From Deltaproteobacteria bacterium (GTDB lineage: Bacteria; Myxococcota_A; UBA9042; PHBI01), in the NCBI GenBank assembly GCA_020632715.1, contig JACKFA010000008.1, positions 124,001 to 188,000 on the forward strand: a DNA stretch of 64,000 nucleotides, written 5' to 3'. The notes below the pieces were generated by a model, which worked only from the letters and a program-made list of their open reading frames with translations, ran no database searches and was not told where the DNA came from. Each line of letters starts with the position of its first letter. Position 1 is the first letter of the stretch. The position numbers and the translations under genes were made by a program. Positions 36,019-44,125 of this stretch are shown piece by piece.

Positions 36019-36067
36019 CGTGTCATCGGGTCAGGACGTGACACGCGCTGACCCGGATGACACGCGC
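36019..36067. promoter_or_regulatory. Inverted and direct repeats between tatT and the RadC-like gene
   Basis: CGTGTCATC-GGGTCAG ... CTGACCC-G-GATGACACG forms a 16-bp stem with one bulge (36019-36064). Inside and beside it, TGACACGCGC occurs twice (36039-36048 and 36058-36067, 19 nt apart). Placed between divergent genes, it is most likely a regulator-binding cluster. Confidence 0.45.
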
Positions 36068-36133
36068 GCAGCGCGAATTCTCCAAGGATCTCGGCCACCG
36101 CGCCGTGGCACACGGCTTGCTCCACCGGGCGGC

Positions 36134-36994
36134 ATGCCTGAGCTCGCCCTCGCCCTCGCCTGCCTCCTCGACCCGCCGAACGCCCTCGAGCGTGCTCGCG
36201 CCGTGCTCGGCGCCCTGCCCGCCGCCCGCCTCCGCGTCGCCCCCGCGGCGCTCCTCCGCGCCACGCGCGCGGTGTCCCGCGCTGAGGCGCGCCGCGTCGG
36301 GGCGGCGTTCACGCTCGCCTTCGCCGCGCTCGAGCGCAGGCCGAGGGCGAGCGCCATCGACGGCCCCGAGGACCTCGTCGGTCTCTTCCCCGAGCTCGGC
36401 ACCGCCGGGCGCGAGGAGGTCTGGCTCCTCCACGTCGACGGCGCGGACCGCCCCATCGCGCGAGAGCTCGTCGCCCGCGGCGGTCCGGCGCGCTGCGACG
36501 TCGCCGTGGCCGACGTCGTCCGGAGCGTGCTCGCGGCCGGCGCGAGCGGGGTCTACGTGGTCCACAACCACCCGAGCGGCGACCCGACGCCGTCCGCGCG
36601 CGACGTCGCCTTCACCGACCGGCTCGACGCGCAGCTCGGGGCCCTCGGGCTGACACTCCGCGATCACGTCGTCCTGGCGGGCCTCCGCTGGGCGAGCTGC
36701 GCGAGCGGGCGCGCCGGGCGGCTTCGCGTGTCCGCCTCGCGGCGAAGCGCGGCGCCGCCACGCTCGCCGTCGACCGCCGCGCGCCGGCGGGCTCTCCGAG
36801 CCATGGAGCTCCGGGCGTCCCGCCTCATCGCCCGTGGCGAGCGCCCCCATGCCGCCCGGGGCGGTGATCATCACGACCGCGAGAGGCGCGCGGACCCGGA
36901 GCGCGCTCCTACCAGCTCACCTTCAGCGGGAGCGTCACGCGCCGCGTGCTCCCCGAGAACGCCGGCACGGACACCGCCGCGAGCGCCGCCTTGA
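36134..36994 (+). CDS. radC: RadC-like JAB/MPN domain protein, possibly frameshifted at the C-terminus
   Basis: A 286-residue frame. Residues about 10-65 resemble the RadC helix-hairpin-helix region and 70-185 the JAB metalloprotease-like domain with HNHPSGDPTPSARDVAFTDRL (Zn ligands His, His, Asp). After DHVVLAGLRWAS the expected FSFRERG-type end is not in this frame; it appears in the +1 frame as LRERAR from 36698. The annotated frame instead runs on 99 low-complexity residues and overlaps the converging GYF gene by 86 nt. A missing base near 36697 is likely, either real or a sequencing error. Corrected, the protein would be about 244 residues and stop at 36867. Confidence 0.65.
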   Translation: MPELALALACLLDPPNALERARAVLGALPAARLRVAPAALLRATRAVSRAEARRVGAAFTLAFAALERRPRASAIDGPEDLVGLFPELGTAGREEVWLLHVDGADRPIARELVARGGPARCDVAVADVVRSVLAAGASGVYVVHNHPSGDPTPSARDVAFTDRLDAQLGALGLTLRDHVVLAGLRWASCASGRAGRLRVSASRRSAAPPRSPSTAARRRALRAMELRASRLIARGERPHAARGGDHHDRERRADPERAPTSSPSAGASRAACSPRTPARTPPRAPP

Positions 36995-37811
36995 CGCACG
37001 CCTTGAACGGGGCGTTCGACTTCACCTCGTTGCCGACGGTGATGTCGGTGAGCTTGCCGGGGCGCACCGTGAAGCCGACCTCGGTCCCTCCGAAGCTGCG
37101 ATCGCGTTTCGCGGCGCTCGTCGCGCAGCCGTGGAGCCCGCCGCGGGCGCTGGCGATGACGCGGTCGAGGTCGGCCTTGGCGATGCCGGCGCCGCCGCCG
37201 ACGAGCTCTCCGTCCTCACCGAACTGCATCTTCGCGACGGCCGGCGTGGTGTCGACGTCGCCCTCCTGCTTCACCCCGGCGGTGTCGTAGGTCTCGGGCT
37301 CCGAGAGGCGGTCGACCGCCGTGCCGCGAAGGATCGGCGGGCCGTCCATCGCGGCGACGACGACCTGCGGCACGGGGAGCCGAGGGAGCTTGGGGTCGCG
37401 GACGAGCGACGCGACGCCGATCGGCGTGGCCTGGCCCAACCGCCAGACGACGTAGGCGCCGATGGCCACCGCGACGATGAAGCCGATGAGGAGCACGCGC
37501 CAGAGGCCGTGCTTCGCCTTGCGAGCGCGCGCGAGCCGCTTCACCTGCTTGTCGGCCTCGTGGTCGAGCGCCTGAGCCGCCCAGCGGTCGGTGCACTTCC
37601 CGTAGAAGTCCCGGAGGAGCTGGTGTTCGGCGGCCGTCTGCCAGCGGCGGGTCTGGAGGGAGAAGACCTGCGTCTGGAGGTCGACCTTCTTCTCCACCAT
37701 CGCGTTCATGAGCTCATCGGTCGTGATCGGCCCGTAGTCGTTGCCGTCCTTCCGGTAGAGCCACCGGTCGACGACGTCGACCGGCTTCATCTTGCGGGTG
37801 TGGGAGCTCAT
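36909..37811 (-). CDS. GYF_2 domain protein with AgmX/TonB-like C-terminal domain
   Basis: A 300-residue membrane protein. N-terminal GYF_2-like domain (about 12-70, with WLYRKDGNDYGPIT and a later RRWQTAAEH), one membrane helix (about 104-124), a linker, and a periplasmic C-terminal domain (about 205-300) of the AgmX/TonB_C-like type (GFTVRPGKLTDITV, CVKAALAAVSVPAFSG, with two Cys). Myxobacterial AgmX/AglW-type proteins with GYF domains are linked to gliding machinery, so a motility or envelope role is possible. The upstream lipoprotein gene overlaps its start by 4 nt. Confidence 0.7.
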   Translation of the reverse strand: MSSHTRKMKPVDVVDRWLYRKDGNDYGPITTDELMNAMVEKKVDLQTQVFSLQTRRWQTAAEHQLLRDFYGKCTDRWAAQALDHEADKQVKRLARARKAKHGLWRVLLIGFIVAVAIGAYVVWRLGQATPIGVASLVRDPKLPRLPVPQVVVAAMDGPPILRGTAVDRLSEPETYDTAGVKQEGDVDTTPAVAKMQFGEDGELVGGGAGIAKADLDRVIASARGGLHGCATSAAKRDRSFGGTEVGFTVRPGKLTDITVGNEVKSNAPFKACVKAALAAVSVPAFSGSTRRVTLPLKVSW

Positions 37812-38359
37812 CGGGTCGCGCCCTCCTGGGCTGGCCCGCCCGGCCCCGCCGCGCGCGGCGCGAGCGGCAGGAGGATCCGCCAGGCCCCGTCCTCCTTGAC
37901 CAGCTCGAGCCTCACCGGGTCCTCGTTCGTCCCGCCCTCCGCGACCGCGTCGACGTACCGGACCGCGACCGTGGCCGTCGCCTCCTGCTCGTCGACGAGC
38001 TCGACGCTCGCGACGCGGTCGCCCCGGGTGTAGCCGAGGAAGCGCACGACGTCGGCGACGTCGACGTCCACGCCGAGCGCGTCCTTGGCCGCGCCCGCGC
38101 GGCCCTCGATCACGGCGCGACTCGGGGCGGCGAGCATGTCGACGACGGCCTTGCGCGCCGCGGTCGTCGACGAGATGTCGAGGTCGGCCACGCGCGCGAG
38201 GAACTCCTTCGCCACGGCGTCCGGACCGCGTCCTCCGCCGCAGGCGCCGAGCGAGAGCGAGAGCGAGAACAGCGCGCCCGCGACGAGCAGCGCGCGCACG
38301 CTGGGTGCTCGTGAAGTCAGAGCCGAGCCAGTCGGCCGGCGTGGACGAACGACGCCCAT
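37808..38359 (-). CDS. Small lipoprotein of unknown function
   Basis: A 183-residue lipoprotein; ATG 38359 is chosen because AGGGGGAG stands about ten nt upstream. The signal peptide ends with the lipobox LGAC. The mature part has the length and pattern of an NTF2-like/DUF4878 lumazine-type fold (helical start, AVRYVDAVAEGG and DGAWRILLPL end). Overlaps the GYF gene by 4 nt, indicating joint translation. Confidence 0.7.
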   Translation of the reverse strand: MGVVRPRRPTGSALTSRAPSVRALLVAGALFSLSLSLGACGGGRGPDAVAKEFLARVADLDISSTTAARKAVVDMLAAPSRAVIEGRAGAAKDALGVDVDVADVVRFLGYTRGDRVASVELVDEQEATATVAVRYVDAVAEGGTNEDPVRLELVKEDGAWRILLPLAPRAAGPGGPAQEGATR

Positions 38360-38535
38360 CGAAAACCCGCTCCCCCTCATGGTGCCGGCCCCGCGCATCG
38401 ACCGGTGATCCGCCGGGCGGCCCAGGATAGCCCGGCGCCGGCCCCGCCTGTCAACGGCTGAGCAGGGGGCGCGGGTCCGGCGCGGGTCCGGCGTCGGCTT
38501 GCGCGACGGGCGCGCCGGCTGCTACACGTAGCGGC

Positions 38536-39645
38536 GTGGGACGGACTCGCGCGGCATGGAGATTGGGCGCGGCAGCGCTGGCGCTCATCGCGCTCGCGCC
38601 GGCGTGCGCGCAGAGCCCCGAGGAGCCCGCGGTCGCCGCGGCCCTCGATCAGACCCTCGACGCCCTCCGGCGCGCGGACTTCGACGCGCTCTGGAACCTG
38701 ACCGCCCCCGACGCGCAGGCCGCGCTCCTCGCGATGCTCGCGCACCAGCGCGAGGCCCTCGCGGCGGTGCCGCGCGTGTACGGGGCCCAGGGTGAGCAGA
38801 CCATGGCCACCGCGCGCGCCGCGCTCGGCGAGACGATCTTCGAGTCGGTCTTCCCCGAGGATCCGAAGGCCGGCCCGAAGCTCCTCGCGCGGCTCCTCGC
38901 CCCCGACGCCTTGAACTTCGACGAGCACGCGGTCGACGGCCTCTCGAGCCGCGACATCACGGTCGACGAGAAGGCCCGGCCCGTGACCGCCGTCGTGCAC
39001 ACCTCGGGCGGCGAGAAGTTCGCGTTCGTGCGCACGGACGCGGGTTGGCGCTCGCTCCTCGTGCGCGACCTCCTGCTCGACAACCCCATCGTCCGCGCCC
39101 TCGACGACGCCGCGAAGAAGGTCCTCGCCGCCTCCGCGGGGGTCGACGCGCAGTGGCGGGTCTCCCGCGACCCGACCGAGCCGCAGGGCGCCTACAACCT
39201 AGCGCGCCACGCCCTCGAGAACCCGGCGCGCAACGCCCCCGTCCTCTACAGCCTCCTCGGGGAGGACGCCCGCGCCGTGCTCCTCCAGGCGCTCCAGCGC
39301 TCGCGCGAGGCGCAGCGCGACATCCAGCGGAAGACCACGCGCAAGCAGCGCAAGAGGGCCTACGGCGACGTCGGCCTCGACATCTACGTCGAGGCGCGGA
39401 GCGACCGGGACCTCTTCGCGCGCTGGGCCCAGAGCAAGAGCTACGTCGCGCTCATGGGCGCGACGGATGAGCCGGTGAACGTGGAGATCGCGCCCGACGC
39501 GCCCGGGAAGGCGACGGTCGTCACGAAGGGTGGCGGGCGCGTGCCCTTCGAGAAGGGCCCCGACGGCGTCTGGCGGCTCGCGGGGCTCGCGCCGCTCATG
39601 ACGACGGCGCTCCTCGAGCCCGTGCAGGCCCTCACCGCGCCCTGA
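38536..39645 (+). CDS. Lipoprotein with two similar alpha/beta units
   Basis: A 369-residue lipoprotein (lipobox APAC at residue 25, GTG start at 38536). Two halves, about 30-185 and 200-360, both start with a helix about a variable aliphatic segment and end in a similar strand pair (AVVHTSGGEKFAFVRTDAGWRSL and KATVVTKGGGRVPFEKGPDGVWRL shortened), so an internal duplication is likely. No known family recognised. A basic stretch (about 255-275, RKTTRKQRKR) separates them. It converges with lysC. Confidence 0.7.
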   Translation: MGRTRAAWRLGAAALALIALAPACAQSPEEPAVAAALDQTLDALRRADFDALWNLTAPDAQAALLAMLAHQREALAAVPRVYGAQGEQTMATARAALGETIFESVFPEDPKAGPKLLARLLAPDALNFDEHAVDGLSSRDITVDEKARPVTAVVHTSGGEKFAFVRTDAGWRSLLVRDLLLDNPIVRALDDAAKKVLAASAGVDAQWRVSRDPTEPQGAYNLARHALENPARNAPVLYSLLGEDARAVLLQALQRSREAQRDIQRKTTRKQRKRAYGDVGLDIYVEARSDRDLFARWAQSKSYVALMGATDEPVNVEIAPDAPGKATVVTKGGGRVPFEKGPDGVWRLAGLAPLMTTALLEPVQALTAP

Positions 39646-39680
39646 CGCTCCGGGAACCGCCGTCGTCGGGCCGCCGCGAG

Positions 39681-39707
39681 GCCGCGCGCCCCACGGCGGC
39701 GCGCGGC
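39681..39707. terminator. Hairpin between converging lipoprotein gene and lysC
   Basis: GCCGCGCGCC-CCACGGC-GGCGCGCGGC, a perfect 10-bp stem with a 7-nt loop, 36 nt after the plus-strand stop and 14 nt before the lysC stop. No U-run on either side. Confidence 0.5.
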
Positions 39708-39720
39708 GAGGTCCGCTCGC

Positions 39721-40941
39721 TCAGGGGGCGTCGAGCCCGAAGACCGTGTGGAGCTTCCGCACGGCGAGCTCGGCGTAGGCGTCGTCGATGATGACGCTGA
39801 TCTTGATCTCGGAGGTCGAGATCATCTGGATGTTGATGCCGCTCGCCGACAGCGTCTCGAACATCGTCGCCGCGACGCCCGAGTGGCTCCGCATGCCGAC
39901 GCCGACGGCGCTGATCTTCGCGATGCGCGTGTCCGCGCGGACCTCGGCGGCGCCGAGCTCGCCGGCCATCTCCTCCATGAGCCGCTGCGCCTGGACGGCG
40001 TTCTCCTTGGGCACGGTGAAGGTGAGGTCGGTGCGCTGCGCCTTCTTCGAGGCGTTCTGGATGATCATGTCGACGATGATCTCGGCCTCCGCGAGCTTCC
40101 CGAACACCTGCGCCGCCATGCCGGGCTTGTCCGACACCCCCAGGACCGAGATGCGCGCCTCGTTCTTGTCCGCCGTCACGGCGCGCACGATGACCTTCTC
40201 CATGCCTGCCTCCTCCGGCACCACCCAGGATCCCTCGCTGTCGTCGAAGCTCGACCGCACGTGCACCGGCACCTGGTACTTCATCGCGAACTCGACCGAG
40301 CGCGTCTGGAGCACCTTCGCGCCGAGCGACGCGAGCTCGAGCATCTCCTCGTAGGAGATCCGCGCGATCTTCTGCGCCGACGACACCACGTTCGGATCGG
40401 ACGTGTAGATCCCGTCCACATCCGTATAGATCTCGCACACATCGGCGTTGATGGCCGCGGCCATCGCGACCGCCGTCGTGTCGCTCCCGCCGCGCCCCAG
40501 GGTCGTGATGTTGCCCTTCGGGTCGATGCCCTGGAACCCCGCCACGACCGCCACCTCGCCGGCCTCGAGGGCGGCGCGGAGGATCGGCGCGTTGATGCTC
40601 TCGATGCGCGCCCGCCCGTGGGTCGCGTCCGTGATGATCTCGAGCTGATGGCCGAGGAAGGAGCGCGCCGCGACGCCGCGCTTCTGGATCGCGAGCGCCA
40701 ACAGGGCGACGGCGACCTGCTCGCCGGACGCGAGCAGCACGTCGTACTCGCGACCGATCGGCTGCTCGTGCAGCGCGTAGGCGAGCTTCACGAGCCGGTT
40801 CGTCTCGCCGGCCATGGCGCTCACCACGACGACCACGTCGTTGCCCGCCTGGCGCGCGCGGATGACCCGCTCCGCCACGCGCTGGATGCGGTCCGTGTCG
40901 CCGACGGACGTGCCGCCAAACTTCTGCACCACGAGCGCCAT
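39721..40941 (-). CDS. lysC: Aspartate kinase
   Basis: A 406-residue aspartokinase, first step of lysine/threonine/methionine synthesis. Visible: KFGGTSVGD (ATP site), LASGEQVAVALLALA, GFQGIDPKGNITTLGRGGSDTTAVA (catalytic), DVDGIYTSDPNVV and two C-terminal ACT domains (about 265-400; ISVLGVSDKPGMA and ISAVGVGMRSHSGVA) for feedback control. Length matches monofunctional LysC-alpha. The lipoprotein gene upstream on the same strand ends 3 nt before its start, so the two are co-transcribed. Confidence 0.97.
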   Translation of the reverse strand: MALVVQKFGGTSVGDTDRIQRVAERVIRARQAGNDVVVVVSAMAGETNRLVKLAYALHEQPIGREYDVLLASGEQVAVALLALAIQKRGVAARSFLGHQLEIITDATHGRARIESINAPILRAALEAGEVAVVAGFQGIDPKGNITTLGRGGSDTTAVAMAAAINADVCEIYTDVDGIYTSDPNVVSSAQKIARISYEEMLELASLGAKVLQTRSVEFAMKYQVPVHVRSSFDDSEGSWVVPEEAGMEKVIVRAVTADKNEARISVLGVSDKPGMAAQVFGKLAEAEIIVDMIIQNASKKAQRTDLTFTVPKENAVQAQRLMEEMAGELGAAEVRADTRIAKISAVGVGMRSHSGVAATMFETLSASGINIQMISTSEIKISVIIDDAYAELAVRKLHTVFGLDAP

Positions 40942-40944
40942 GCG

Positions 40945-41679
40945 TCACTCCCTCCGGGTCGCCTCGCCACCGCGGATGTAAACGCTCGCCGGCGCCAGGT
41001 CAAAGACCTTCCACGCCTGCCCCTCGCGAACGAGCGTCACCGTCGTCTCCCCGAAGATCGCGACGCCGTGGTCGCCGGTTCGCGCCGAGATCCCGCCGCT
41101 CCCGGCGCGAATCGCCTCCGCGAGCGCGACCCAGCTCGGCCACGAGCCGGTCTCGTCGAGCGCCCGCGCGAGCGACGCCGGCGTCCAGCGCGCCCGCGAC
41201 GCCGCCGGGATGAGCCCGACCAGCGCGTCGAAGTCGCGCGAGCCGACCGCGCGCGCGAACGCCAGGAGCGCGGCCTCGGGCGTCTCGGCGCGCATGAGCC
41301 CGAGCACGCCGGCGCGGACCTGCCAGCCGGCCGCGCCGCGAACGAGCTCGATGCCCCCCTCGGGGCCGCCCTGCCAGCGCGCGACGCGCTCCGTCTCGAC
41401 GGCCGTCCCCGGCGGCGGCAACACGCTCGGGGGCGCCGCGTGCGGGGCCACGGCGCGAGCCTCGGGGGTCAGGAGCTCCCAAGCGGCCCGCTGATCGCCC
41501 TCGCGTGCCGCGAGGACCTGGGCCTCGACGACCTCCACGGGGGTCGAGGGCGTCGTGGACGCGCAGGCCGCGAGCGCGAACGCGACCGACAACGCCGCGG
41601 CGACCTGGCCGACGCCCCTCGGGGCAGGCCGGCCGGCGAGCACCGGGGCGACGGGCAGGCTCGAGAGGTGGCCGTTCAC
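40945..41679 (-). CDS. Lipoprotein upstream of lysC
   Basis: A 244-residue lipoprotein (lipobox LAAC near residue 40 from the chosen GTG at 41679; a shorter start would fit the usual signal-peptide length better, but no ribosome site is clear). The mature part has two NTF2-like/DUF4878-type segments (QVLAAREGDQRAAWELL and AALLAFARAVGSRDFDAL) typical of lipoproteins with lumazine-like fold. Function unknown. Ends 3 nt before lysC. Confidence 0.65.
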   Translation of the reverse strand: MNGHLSSLPVAPVLAGRPAPRGVGQVAAALSVAFALAACASTTPSTPVEVVEAQVLAAREGDQRAAWELLTPEARAVAPHAAPPSVLPPPGTAVETERVARWQGGPEGGIELVRGAAGWQVRAGVLGLMRAETPEAALLAFARAVGSRDFDALVGLIPAASRARWTPASLARALDETGSWPSWVALAEAIRAGSGGISARTGDHGVAIFGETTVTLVREGQAWKVFDLAPASVYIRGGEATRRE

Positions 41680-41776
41680 GAGGGGCTCATAGCACGCGCG
41701 CGCCCCGTCGTCCCAGCGCGAACCGCCGGCGGCCCGAGCGGCGCGGCGCATCGTGGTGCAACCGCGCTCGTCGTGT

Positions 41777-41782
41777 GATAAT
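41777..41782 (+). promoter_or_regulatory. Extended -10 promoter of fur
   Basis: TGTGATAAT gives an extended -10 (TGN-GATAAT) at 41774-41782, about 59 nt before the fur start; the -35 (TGGTGC, 17-nt spacer) is weak, as is common with extended -10 elements. Confidence 0.4.
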
Positions 41783-41840
41783 GCGGCCTCTGTTCCGCTC
41801 GCGAGGGCCCGCGCGAGCGACCGGCCGCCGAGGCACCCGC

Positions 41841-42308
41841 GTGACGAACCCAGAGAAACCGGAAGCCTGGAGGGAGCGGCTCGAGCAGCACCTCCTCGAC
41901 AACGGCCTGCGCATGACCCGGCAGCGCCTCATCATCGCGGAGGCGTTCTTCGGCGCGAGCGGGCACCCGAACATCGACGAGCTCTACGAGCAGGTGAAGG
42001 CGGAGGATCCGAGCGTCGGCCAGGCGACGGTCTATCGGACGCTCAAGCTCCTCGTCGACTCCGGGCTCGCGAACCAGTCGCACTTCGGCGACGGCACGAC
42101 GCGCTACGAGTCGTCGCACCGCGAACACCACGACCACCTCATCTGCGACGACTGCGGCGTCATCGTGGAGTTCAGGAACGAGACGATCGAGCGCCTGCAG
42201 GACCGGATCGCCGAGGAGCACGGATTCACCGTGCTCGAGCACGAGATGGTGATCCACGGTCGATGCAACGACGCCGATTGCCCGCGGCGCCCGTCCCGCC
42301 GCCCGTGA
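41841..42308 (+). CDS. fur: Fur-family metalloregulator
   Basis: A 155-residue ferric-uptake-type regulator. Winged helix (about 10-85; GLRMTRQRLIIAEAF, VGQATVYRTLKLLVDSGLA), metal-binding hinge HHDHLICDDCG (sensor site with CxxC) and a second CX4C (CNDADC) as in E. coli Fur, which forms the structural zinc. Regular length. The GTG at 41841 is preceded by GAGG. This combination points to Fur or PerR rather than Zur, but the metal cannot be told. It is the only Fur-family gene in the window and therefore a candidate for the GCAA-N5-TTGC sites. Confidence 0.93.
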   Translation: MTNPEKPEAWRERLEQHLLDNGLRMTRQRLIIAEAFFGASGHPNIDELYEQVKAEDPSVGQATVYRTLKLLVDSGLANQSHFGDGTTRYESSHREHHDHLICDDCGVIVEFRNETIERLQDRIAEEHGFTVLEHEMVIHGRCNDADCPRRPSRRP

Positions 42309-42339
42309 CAGGGCGACCGCACGTCGGCGCCCACAGCAC

Positions 42340-42368
42340 TTGACGGACCATGACGCTACGCGTCATGA
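42340..42368 (+). promoter_or_regulatory. Promoter with overlapping 19-bp palindrome before the PhaR-like gene
   Basis: TTGACG (-35, 42340-42345), then CATGACGC-TAC-GCGTCATG (42349-42367), a perfect inverted repeat with 8-bp arms that covers the spacer and the probable -10 position (TCATGA, 42363-42368). An occupied palindrome would block polymerase, so autorepression by the downstream gene product is likely. Core shared with 34794-34808. Confidence 0.5.
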
Positions 42369-42440
42369 ACCAGGATAGGCGGCTGGGTCCCCGGCTGCCG
42401 GCGCGCGCGCCGCGCCGTTTCGAGCCCGAGGGAGACGCAG

Positions 42441-43043
42441 ATGGGACCCCAGAAAGCACCGCGCGTGATCAAGCGCTACGCGAACCGCAAGCTCTACGAC
42501 ATGACGGAGAGCTGCTACATCACGCACGAGGAGATCGCGGCGCTGCTCGAGAACGGTGAGGAGCTGCGGATCATCGACAACAAGACGAAGGAGGACCTGA
42601 CGTCCGCGACGCTGACGCAGATCCTCTTCGACATGGAGCGGAAGAACCGGAAGTCGCTCCCCATCGAGACCCTGAAGAACCTCTTCGCGCAGAGCGGCGA
42701 GTTCATCCAGCGCCACATCCCGCCCGCGCTCCGCCGCGCCGCCGAGAAGGACCGCGAGACCGCGGCGCCGGAGCCGGTCGCCGCCGAGCCCATCGCCGAC
42801 GACGGGTCACATGGTCCACGCGCAAAGGCCACCGAGGCCATCCGCGAGTTCGTCACGGGGACGACGAACGCGTACGAGAACCTGACGAAGAACGTCGAGG
42901 ACCGGTGGAACCTGGTCACCCGCTACCTCGGGCAGTTCGACGTGAACCACAAGCGGATCCTCGAGCTCGAGCGCCGCATCGACCAGCTCGAGGAGCGCAT
43001 CGCCGAGCTCGAGGGCGCGGGAGGCGGAGAGAGCGCCGCGTGA
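42441..43043 (+). CDS. phaR: PhaR-like polyhydroxyalkanoate-synthesis regulator
   Basis: A 200-residue protein with an N-terminal PHB/PHA accumulation-regulator DNA-binding domain (about 8-70: VIKRYANRKLYDMTESCYIT, NGEELRIIDNKTKEDLT), a middle segment and a C-terminal helical part with heptad-like ELERRIDQLEERIAELE (about 175-195) for oligomerisation. PhaR binds nascent PHA and represses phasin genes. A 19-bp palindrome lies in its own promoter. The length and the tail match PhaR-like proteins of deltaproteobacteria. No PHA synthase is visible here. Confidence 0.85.
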   Translation: MGPQKAPRVIKRYANRKLYDMTESCYITHEEIAALLENGEELRIIDNKTKEDLTSATLTQILFDMERKNRKSLPIETLKNLFAQSGEFIQRHIPPALRRAAEKDRETAAPEPVAAEPIADDGSHGPRAKATEAIREFVTGTTNAYENLTKNVEDRWNLVTRYLGQFDVNHKRILELERRIDQLEERIAELEGAGGGESAA

Positions 43044-43849
43044 CAGCGCCGCTGCGGGCCGTCTTCGCGGTCGTCGCGTCGCTCGGGGCCGCCGCGGTGA
43101 GCTCGGCGCGCGCCCAGAGCTTTCGCGTCGCGCCCTTCGTGACCCTCGATGGCGGCGAGGCCACCTCCGACGAAGACGGCTACGCGCGCCTCATCGCCGA
43201 TCTGGGCGTCGCCGTGCGCCCGTCGCTGAGCGGCCCGGCGCGCACGGAGGGGGCGGTCGGCCTCTCCGTCGGGTACGAGCTGTCCCACACGGGCGTCGAC
43301 GCGCGCGCCTCCCACTGGGAGACGGCCACGGAGGGCCGCGCCGACGGTGGCCTCGACGTCTCGCGCCTCGTCCTCCGGAAGGGGCTCCCCGGCTCGCTCG
43401 AGCTCGGCGCCTCCTTCGGGGTGCTCGGCGGCGCGGACGCCTGGGTCGGCTCCCTCGAGCTCAAGTGGGCGTTCGTCGAGGGGCTCGCGAACGCGCCCGA
43501 CGTGGGCGCGCGCATCTCCTTGGGAGCGCTCTTCGGCCACCCCGACCTGACGCTCGTCACGAGCGGCGCCGATCTCGTCGTCGGGAAGAGCTTCGGGCTC
43601 TTCGGGGTGCTGCGCGCCACGCCGTGGGCGGGCTACGCGTTCACGTTCACGCGGGGCGCGTCGCGTCCCGTGGCGGTCGTGGGGGACGGCGACGTCGCCT
43701 CCATCGAGGTCGTCGTGCCCTCTCAGAACAGCGTCTCCCACCGCGGCGTCGTCGGGCTCGACGTGCGCTTCGGCCCGGCGTGTCTCGCTCTCGAGGGAGC
43801 GTTCGGCGACCTGACGACCGTGACGTTCCGCGCCGCCCTCGCCCTCTGA
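43040..43849 (+). CDS. Predicted outer-membrane beta-barrel protein
   Basis: A 269-residue exported protein; GTG start overlaps the phaR stop. Signal peptide to about residue 26 (ARAQS), then alternating hydrophobic/polar strands with short turns (VGLSVGYEL, LELGASFGVLGG, ARISLGALFGH, FGVLRATPWAGYAFTFT) ending in VTFRAALAL, as in small barrels. No known family recognised. Co-translated with the PhaR-like gene. Confidence 0.7.
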   Translation: MTAPLRAVFAVVASLGAAAVSSARAQSFRVAPFVTLDGGEATSDEDGYARLIADLGVAVRPSLSGPARTEGAVGLSVGYELSHTGVDARASHWETATEGRADGGLDVSRLVLRKGLPGSLELGASFGVLGGADAWVGSLELKWAFVEGLANAPDVGARISLGALFGHPDLTLVTSGADLVVGKSFGLFGVLRATPWAGYAFTFTRGASRPVAVVGDGDVASIEVVVPSQNSVSHRGVVGLDVRFGPACLALEGAFGDLTTVTFRAALAL

Positions 43850-44072
43850 CGGCGCGCCGCAGAGCTCGGGCGTCGGGCCGAGGGGCCTGCGAGCTCACCA
43901 GAGCACCGTTCGAGTCATCGGAGGTCTGGGAGAGCCAGATCTCAGCGGCGTTTCGGCGCGTCCGACGCGCGAGCCACGCCGAAGGCCGGGGCCCGGTCAG
44001 GCCGCGGCGACGACTTGCCGACGGCCTCGTCCGAGTCGCCGTCCCCGCCGCCCGCCTCCCCCGAGACGACGA

Positions 44073-44100
44073 GAGCCCCGAGGTTCTCACCCCGGGGCTC
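44073..44100. terminator. Hairpin in the gap after the barrel gene
   Basis: GAGCCCCG-N12-CGGGGCTC, 8-bp stem, 25 nt before the stop of the converging vWA-FHA gene. The rest of 43850-44125 shows nothing recognisable. Confidence 0.4.
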
Positions 44101-44125
44101 CCAGCGATTCAGCCGCGACCGGCGC

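Noticed and set aside
41841..42308. Fur-family gene as a zinc-specific Zur
   Set aside because: The C-terminal CX4C and HHDHLIC layout is like E. coli Fur; zinc specificity cannot be shown, although it remains a candidate for binding the GCAA-N5-TTGC sites.
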